A DNA stretch of 13,607 nt from positions 1 to 13,607 of the forward strand of contig JAEUBA010000279.1 in assembly GCA_018257865.1 (NCBI GenBank). Reading direction: 5' to 3'. Numbering within the stretch: position 1 is the first letter of the stretch; every line of letters begins with the position of its first letter. The position numbers and the translations under genes are program-made. Below the pieces are notes generated by a model. It saw nothing but the letters and a program-made list of their open reading frames with translations. It made no database searches and had not been told where the DNA came from. Positions 8,850 through 13,607 of this stretch are shown here, piece after piece. Source of the DNA: Stereocaulon alpinum. Its lineage: Eukaryota; Ascomycota; Lecanoromycetes; Lecanorales; Stereocaulaceae.

Positions 8850-9400
8850 TAATACTATCTCTATATTAATAAATAGCGGTATAATTACTCCTCTAAGAGC
8901 TTAATATATTACTAGAGACTCTCTATCTCCTTAGTATACTTAGTAATTACTTATTAGAGGGTTCCTAACTTAAACTACTAGTTAGCGATAGTTTACTTAA
9001 GTTCTATAACCTACTATCTCTCCGCTATAAGTTTCTATTAGAGATTAGTAATTATTATAGGAGCTACCCTATTTATTACTATAGTTTAGCCTTACGCTTT
9101 TCGCTATTAGGTAATATACTTACTAATTTTCTTATACTTACGTTATACTTAGTAAGTCTAGCCTTTACGCCTATAATACTATACTAATCGCTATATAGAC
9201 CGACGAAACGGCTCTAAGATCTAGATATATTAGGAGGCGACGTAGTAAAGCTATTAGAATAATATACCTTATAATAATAATTAAGCCTATAGTAGCTATC
9301 CTTATAATATTAATAAGGAGGAGTATTACTACGATCGTAATTATTATTCCCCGTATAGAAATAAGTCCTATAAGGTAAAGGTATATTAATAATATAGTCT
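8850..9400 (-). pseudogene. Possible antisense reading frame in G1 3' region
   Basis: Read on the minus strand from about 9375, one frame gives an Asn/Tyr-rich stretch (YFYTGNNNYDRSNTPPY, then SFTTSPPNISRS and SRFVGLYSD) followed by a basic part (KARLTKYNVSIRKLVSILPN, then SEKRKAKL) with only a few stops down to about 9100. From about 9085 a neighbouring frame reads like a coiled coil rich in Leu, Glu, Lys and Ile, with stops at likely Gln codons (KLIAER, VIELK, FKLGTL, KYTKEIESL, IKLLEE), ending near 8870. A frame change between the two halves would need one indel. Extra antisense genes are known in some plant Gypsy lineages. No family is recognised here, and chance composition in RIP-mutated DNA remains possible. 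Confidence 0.3.
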
Positions 9401-9406
9401 ATAAGT

Positions 9407-9540
9407 ATTAGTAGCTAGCTATACGCGCCGGCTACGCGATAGCGACGTATAATATTAAGTATATATATATATTATATCTATAAGTAATATATTAGTAGCT
9501 AATAATATACGCTAATTACGCGATAGCGATATATAATCTT
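9407..9540 (+). repeat. Imperfect two-unit tandem repeat, period about 84 bp
   Basis: A stretch starting TAGTAGCTAGC at about 9409, containing TACGCGATAGCGACGTATAAT, recurs at about 9493, containing TACGCGATAGCGATATATAAT. The conserved core TACGCGATAGCGA appears in both. The two units are separated by AT-rich filler. It lies in the 3' region of G1 and may reflect an old internal duplication. Confidence 0.55.
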
Positions 9541-10045
9541 AAAAGAATATTTAGATATTATTATAATAAGAAGAACTGTTAACTATATTAGTAATATTAA
9601 TTGCGATATAGGTATACTAATATTAGGGTACGTATAAGTCGTATTAGGAGTTACGAAGAGAGGAAAGTTAGGGGGAAAGTTATTATTTATATACTTATAG
9701 GTCGTCGTCGCTACGACGTCGCTATATATTAAAGCTATTTAAAATAATAATAACTAATAATACGATAACGTAGCTATTACCCGCTAATACAGCCGGTAAT
9801 TAATTATATTTATTAATAACTACGCGTTACTGCTACACCTACTACGTATTCTTTTTATATTATAATAGATTTAGGCGTTATTGCAGTTAGATAATATTTT
9901 ATATATATAAGGCGCCGCTTTAATAACGTCGCCTTTAAGTTAACTCTTTTCCCTTATATTTCCTATTAGGTTTAAAGGGTTTTTAACGAGTAGTCTATTC
10001 TATATACTTTAGTACCTAGGGACTAAGGCTTAGAGAGGAGGATAC

Positions 10046-10294
10046 TATTAACCCTTAAGCGTATACGCGTTATAGCTATACTAGCGTAATAATATTAATT
10101 AGGGTCTAAGGGCTTAGTAATAGTATTACTACTTAAGACTCCCCCGTATTTTAGGGGTCTTTAGAAATTAGTTCTACTACTACTTAACTACTAAGTAATA
10201 TAATTATATCTATTACTTAATACCTAAATCTAGTAACTTTACGTCTCTTATACCTTAGTGCGCTAGCTTAGAGCCGGCGTCGCTAGCCTTTATA
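10046..10294 (+). repeat. Gypsy G1 3' LTR (249 bp)
   Basis: Same length and ends as 3452-3700, with 10 differences by eye, mostly C/T and G/A. It is followed directly by the TTATT target duplication. Because RIP changes both LTRs, the difference cannot be used as a clock for insertion age. Confidence 0.93.
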
Positions 10295-10299
10295 TTATT
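10295..10299. repeat. Target-site duplication of Gypsy G1, right (TTATT)
   Basis: Exact repeat of 3447-3451, directly after the 3' LTR. The minus-strand G2 Gag frame runs up to this point and resumes below 3447. Confidence 0.9.
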
Positions 10300-11866
10300 A
10301 GTCTAGTAGTAATACGCTCCCGTCTCTTAAGAACCTTAATCCCTTAGGGAGTTTCTAGTAGACTATACTATCCGGATCTAAGTATTTATCCCCTTATAGT
10401 ATTTCCTAGATCTTTTAAGCTGCTAGAGACTTAAATTCTATAAGTCCCCTAGTTTCGTCCTTAGCGAATCTTATAGACAGACTTCTAAAAAGACCTATAA
10501 ATTCGGTAATTAATAATAACCGTTAGTTACTTTCTACTAGTTTCTTAGTCTATTCCTTACCTAGCGAGGCTATTAAGGCTTATATTAGTTTATCTATAGT
10601 AACTTTTCGTGCGTACTTATTAGCCTTTTTTAGTTTATTATATAGATCTATTATCTACTATTCTGCGTACTCTAATCGCTACTAATAGGATTCTAGTAGT
10701 TCTTCCTAAGTCTTTTAGGTATCTAGCCTTAAAGCCTTAATTCTATTAAGGGTTTTATTATCTAATAAGGCTTCCCCCTTTATAAGCTCTCCTAACTTAC
10801 TTCCTAAGGATAGTTCTTAGCGGGGGTTACTAACTTAATCCTTACTAAAGTATTCTTTACTATTTACTATAGATACTTAGTATCTTAGTTTTTAGGGATA
10901 CTATCTAAATCTATCCTTCTTACTAAGATATATTTAGTATAAATTATTATAGTAAGTTATCTAACTTAAGTAGTTATACTTTCTATTAGTTAACTATACT
11001 AGTCGTTCTAGCTACTCCTATTTATTATAGTTAAGATTTATATCCCCTATTATAGCTACCTACTCTTATTAAGGGTACTTATTTTAATAGTATCCCTTCT
11101 TATAGTATCTATAGTATTCTATATTAAATAGGTCCTTCTTCTACTTCTTTCCCTTATAAGGTTTCTTAGAGAATTTCGCTTTTATAGCTAAAATATTTTC
11201 CTTTCTTCTAAACCTAATAACTAGTCCTAAAGACTTCTATTCTATCTTCCTTTTATATAACCTATTATTAATAGAGTAGACCTTAGATACTAACTATATA
11301 AAGTTTCTAATATTATTAGAATAGGCGAGCTTATCCTTAACCTTATCCTTTAGTCCTTTTTAATATATAGCGGCTTAAGCGTCCTCTAACTATTTAAGCT
11401 AGTAGGTAATTCCTTTAAACTACGCTATATATTCTATCGCTAGTCCCTTCTATTAGAGATTTATAAGCTTTTATTCTAGCCTTCTCTCTTTAGTACTATC
11501 CCTAAAATAGAACCTTAATAGGTTCCTAATATATATCTTATTAGAGATAATTTTTAAAGAGTTATCCTCTATTATATTAGGGTTTTAGATTAAGAGGTAT
11601 TCCTCTAACTAAGGTTAAAGTACTACTACTATATTACCTTTAAGGTATAATAAGTAAAATATATTCCTAGCCTTTATAGTATAGAAGCTTAATATATTAA
11701 ACGCTATATATAGGTTAATTTATTAAAGAAATATATTTAATCCTCCCTTCCTACTAGAAAACTTAGTAGGGGTAGGTAACTTTATTCCTCCTTTACTAAT
11801 AGTAATTCCGTCCTTAGGAATAGGAGCTACCTCCTTTCCTTAAAATCTACTTATTACTTTAGATAT
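10300..11866 (-). pseudogene. gag: Gypsy G2 Gag remnant with long C-terminal extension
   Basis: Minus-strand Gag of the older Gypsy element. The start is proposed at 11866, an ATA that would be ATG before RIP, reading SKVISRF then GKEVAPIPKDGITISKGG. The capsid region has the usual Gypsy pattern: LEEYLL, IYIRNLLRFYFRDSTKERRLE, LAIEYIA, KGITYQLK, GLKDKVKDKLAYSNN, INNRLYKRK. A zinc knuckle at 11116-11075 keeps CX2CX4HX4C spacing, with Cys and His codons turned to Tyr. The same frame then continues for about 260 codons to the G1 insertion (LLDNKTLNRIKALRL, LYNKLKKANKYARKVTIDKLI, TEFIGLFRSLSIRFAKDETRGLIEFK, LRFLRDGSVLLLD) and a further 85 or so below 3447, which is long for a Gag tail. Stops match Gln or Trp codons. 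Confidence 0.8.
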
Positions 11867-11962
11867 AACGCGCCGTCTCTCTCTTAAGGTAGAACTAAAA
11901 GTACTTATACTATATAGTCTAAAGTATAGTATTTAAAGTATAACGGGGTAGTTTAACTCCTA

Positions 11963-12293
11963 TAGGTAAATTATATAGTATATTAAGTACTAAAAGGTAA
12001 TAGAGATAGATAGTTATTAAAGTATCTTTAGTTAAGACTCCTCTCTATTATATAAGTTAAATATAAAGAAAGAATTATTTAACTAAAGGAAAACCCCTTC
12101 CTTATATATTTACTATTAACTATACTAAGCCCTAATATAATCTAGGTAATCTAACCCTATATCTACTATATTACCCTATAATCTACCTAATATACGCTAG
12201 ATTACTTATATTACTAGGTCCTCTCCTAAGTGTCCTTTACCTACTAACCCTATCACGTGCCTTGCCCGTGACCTTGCGGGGTTACCCGTAATA
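11963..12293 (-). repeat. Gypsy G2 5' LTR (boundaries tentative)
   Basis: Minus-strand sequence upstream of G2 Gag, starting TATTACGGGTAACCCC at 12293 (TG... before RIP). A 3' boundary near 11963 is suggested by the sequence TAGGAGTTAAACTACC that follows, which could be a mutated primer-binding site beginning TGG. Its partner LTR is outside the window, so the limits cannot be confirmed by alignment. Bases 12254-12288 keep CpA and TpG sites, unlike their surroundings. At 12293 the LINE frame stops, which supports this as the outer edge of G2. Confidence 0.55.
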
Positions 12294-13135
12294 TTAGATA
12301 GGAGGGATAACTACCTCTATCTTTAAGACTTAAATTAATATTACTTTATATACTTTAAGTACTATTCTTAAATAGTTATTTTATATTATTACTAGTATCT
12401 TAATATACTTTTCTACTACTCCTAGTTCTCTAGTAAGGGTATACTAGATTAGTATAATAAATATAAGTATAGGTCTTACTATTATATTATATACTATCTT
12501 ATATTTCTTAAATATAGCTTCTTAGGTTAATCCGGCTAAGTATTTAATTACTTAGGCTTAGATAGCTACTTTTACCTTTACTTATATTATATAAAGGCCC
12601 TAGCGGAGTTTAGTATTAATATATAATTTAAAGACCTTAATACTCGCCTCTAGTATAACCTCTATACTACTAAATTATACTATCTCTTTTATATTAAACC
12701 TCTTAAGTATTTATAATAGATATACTAGTTTATACTTTTAAGGTATAAATATTACTCCGTATATTTCTACTTATATTAGATAGAGCTTATAGGCTTATTT
12801 TAGCTATTTATAGTTTATTTCTATTAATTTACTATATACTAGTAGGTATACGTCGTCTATAAATCCTTCTACTTATACTAGGATTTTTACTTTTAAGTAT
12901 ACTTTAATTAGTAGTATATTAAAGAAGAGAAATAGAATTAGTAATATAGGTAATCCTTATAGAATCCTTATTTCTATTACCTCTACTAAGCTAGTTTTAC
13001 CTCTTAAAGTAATTAATATTATTCTATCTTTAAGAAAGCTTATAGTCTACTAAATAATTCCCTTAGAAATTCCTTTTATCTTTAGGTTATAGAGTAATCT
13101 TTTATAGAATATATTATTAAATACTCCTATTATAT
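12294..13135 (-). pseudogene. Tad1-like LINE reverse transcriptase, RIP-mutated fragment
   Basis: Minus-strand remnant of a non-LTR retrotransposon RT. From 13135 it reads GVFNNI-YKRLLYNLKIKGI (the GAFD block of fungal LINEs), then SFLKDR-type sequence, TLRGKTS-VEVIEIRI, a stop at the expected Gln, then GLPILLILFLLFN (PQGSPxSPxLF block), and the catalytic FIDDV at 12863-12849 with both Asp codons intact. Further on come the Tad-type C-terminal pieces VYNIIVRPIL, IQNNCLR (Gln now a stop) with VYKV, and VLKIEVVIPPI at the end. The 5' part is cut by X copy B at 13136 and the 3' end by the G2 LTR at 12293. It would prime reverse transcription at nicked target DNA. It is inactive through many stops. 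Confidence 0.82.
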
Positions 13136-13209
13136 GGCCAGCGATAGAGACACACCTGTACGCGGTGCTGGCTACGAACCTAAATACCTATTCAGAGCTG
13201 AGATGTCTC
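13136..13209 (+). ncRNA. HDV-like ribozyme at the 5' end of X copy B
   Basis: Same fold as in copy A, counted from base 13136. P1 is 13136-13142 with 13167-13173; P2 is 13147-13152 with 13204-13209; P3 is 13154-13156 with 13164-13166; L3 is 13157-13163; P4 is 13180-13185 with 13190-13195; and the catalytic C is at 13198. Only one base differs from copy A: G to A at 13182, which leaves an A-C mismatch inside P4, a stem that usually tolerates change. The ribozyme starts exactly at the junction with LINE sequence. Confidence 0.7.
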
Positions 13210-13607
13210 CCCTAATGTATTATAGGTTAAATAATATTAAGACGTCGCGTAGTTGCTAAGAACTCTATATAGAGTTTTTTAGGCAACGCGATAATACCTA
13301 CCCTAACTCTACTACGACTATTATACCTCCCCTACGATTAAGACTAGATAGTAAGAATTGGTATTAGGTATAGTATCTTAGCCTGATAAGTAAAGAGTAT
13401 AGGTAATACCTACCTAGCCGTTAATTCGAAAAATCTAATATCTACGTACGCTTAATACGTATCTACCGGTTAAGACTAACGCGTAGTCTATCCTAGGGGA
13501 AGGCTAGGGTTATAGGTATATAGGACTAAGAGAAGGATATACTAGGTTATAAATTAGAAGGCGTATTTTAGAAAAGGACGGCCCCTATCTAAGTGGCTAG
13601 GCGAGCC
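13136..13607 (+). mobile_element. Retroposon X, copy B: 5' part, mostly RIP-mutated
   Basis: The plus-strand sequence matches the reverse complement of 2011-2482 and continues out of the window. Bases 13136-13217 are nearly identical to copy A (one difference). From 13218 onward almost every CpA/TpG of copy A is TpA here, with stretches poor in these sites unchanged. X landed in the RT gene of the Tad1-like LINE. The target duplication is not testable because the 3' end is outside. Confidence 0.85.

Larger units (their letters stand above)
8621..10045. other. Long 3' non-pol region of G1
   Basis: About 1.4 kb between the end of pol and the 3' LTR. On the plus strand I find no conserved domain. 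On the minus strand, about 9400-8850 has a frame pattern that may be a decayed extra gene (listed separately). An imperfect repeat lies at about 9407-9540. A purine-rich stretch (10032-10042, AGAGAGGAGGA) just before the 3' LTR is the likely polypurine tract for plus-strand priming. The rest shows only RIP-type AT-rich sequence. Confidence 0.6.
3452..10294 (+). mobile_element. Ty3/Gypsy chromovirus G1, full length, RIP-inactivated
   Basis: A complete LTR retrotransposon of 6843 bp: two 249-bp LTRs, exact 5-bp target duplication, and gag then pol in the order protease, RT, RNase H, integrase, chromodomain, which defines a chromovirus. It lies inside the Gag region of G2, in the opposite direction. 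Both LTRs and all internal sequence are heavily RIP-mutated, with very few CpA or TpG left. Protease to chromodomain stays in one frame over more than 3 kb, so point mutation and not indels inactivated it, apart from one in-frame deletion in RT. The stretch from about 8620 to the 3' LTR is unusually long for this family. Confidence 0.93.

Noticed and set aside
3452..10294. Dating G1 by LTR divergence
   Set aside because: Most LTR differences are RIP-type transitions, so they do not follow a neutral clock.
12849..12863. The Tad1-like LINE as the mobilising partner of X
   Set aside because: The LINE 3' end is missing from the window, so no shared tail can be shown; X simply inserted into it.
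2011..13607. A giant element bounded by long inverted repeats (2011-2482 and 13136-13607)
   Set aside because: These are X copies A and B in opposite orientation. Their junctions, LINE on one side and Gypsy with a target duplication on the other, show independent insertions.

Overview
The window is a stack of dead transposable elements from a filamentous ascomycete (Pezizomycotina) genome. Most of it is AT-rich. CpA and TpG dinucleotides are almost absent and TpA is very common on both strands. Conserved retroelement reading frames are broken by stop codons where CAA, CAG or TGG would be expected. This is the signature of repeat-induced point mutation (RIP), a fungal genome defence. I see no host gene, rRNA, tRNA or CRISPR array.

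The layout can be untangled as nested insertions. (1) The oldest visible layer is a Tad1-like LINE, minus strand, of which 12294-13135 remains (reverse transcriptase core to C-terminus). (2) A Ty3/Gypsy element (called G2 here, minus strand) lies in or against the LINE: LTR and Gag at 12293-10300, Gag end, protease and pre-RT at 3451-2494, and RT/RNase H at 1274-121. (3) A second, complete Ty3/Gypsy chromovirus (G1, plus strand, 3452-10294) is inserted in G2 Gag. It has two 249-bp LTRs, a perfect 5-bp target duplication (TTATT), Gag, protease, RT, RNase H, integrase and a chromodomain. (4) A short retroposon without coding capacity (called X here, 1197 bp) occurs three times. Copy A (1286-2482, minus) is complete, almost free of RIP, and splits G2 pol with an 11-13 bp target duplication. 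Copy C (1-120, plus) is only the 3' end. Copy B (13136 to the window end, plus) is a 5' part that is mostly RIP-mutated.

The most interesting signal is at the 5' end of X. Its first 74 nt fold by hand into the nested double-pseudoknot layout of HDV-like self-cleaving ribozymes: P1 with a G-U wobble at the cleavage site, P2, P3, P1.1, P4, and a cytosine in J4/2 where the catalytic base belongs. The predicted cleavage site is exactly the element/genome junction in both copies that have a 5' end. X ends in a (CAAT)n tail. It therefore looks like a non-autonomous LINE-type retroposon whose RNA 5' end is set by a ribozyme. In copy B the ribozyme segment (82 nt) escaped RIP, while the sequence right after it is heavily mutated.

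Other points of note are an in-frame loss of about 14 codons just before the YxDD motif in G1 RT, a possible -1 slippery heptamer between G1 gag and pol, a possible antisense coiled-coil reading frame in the 1.4-kb 3' region of G1, and a long C-terminal extension of G2 Gag beyond its zinc knuckle. All readings come from manual translation and folding; no search or folding program was run.
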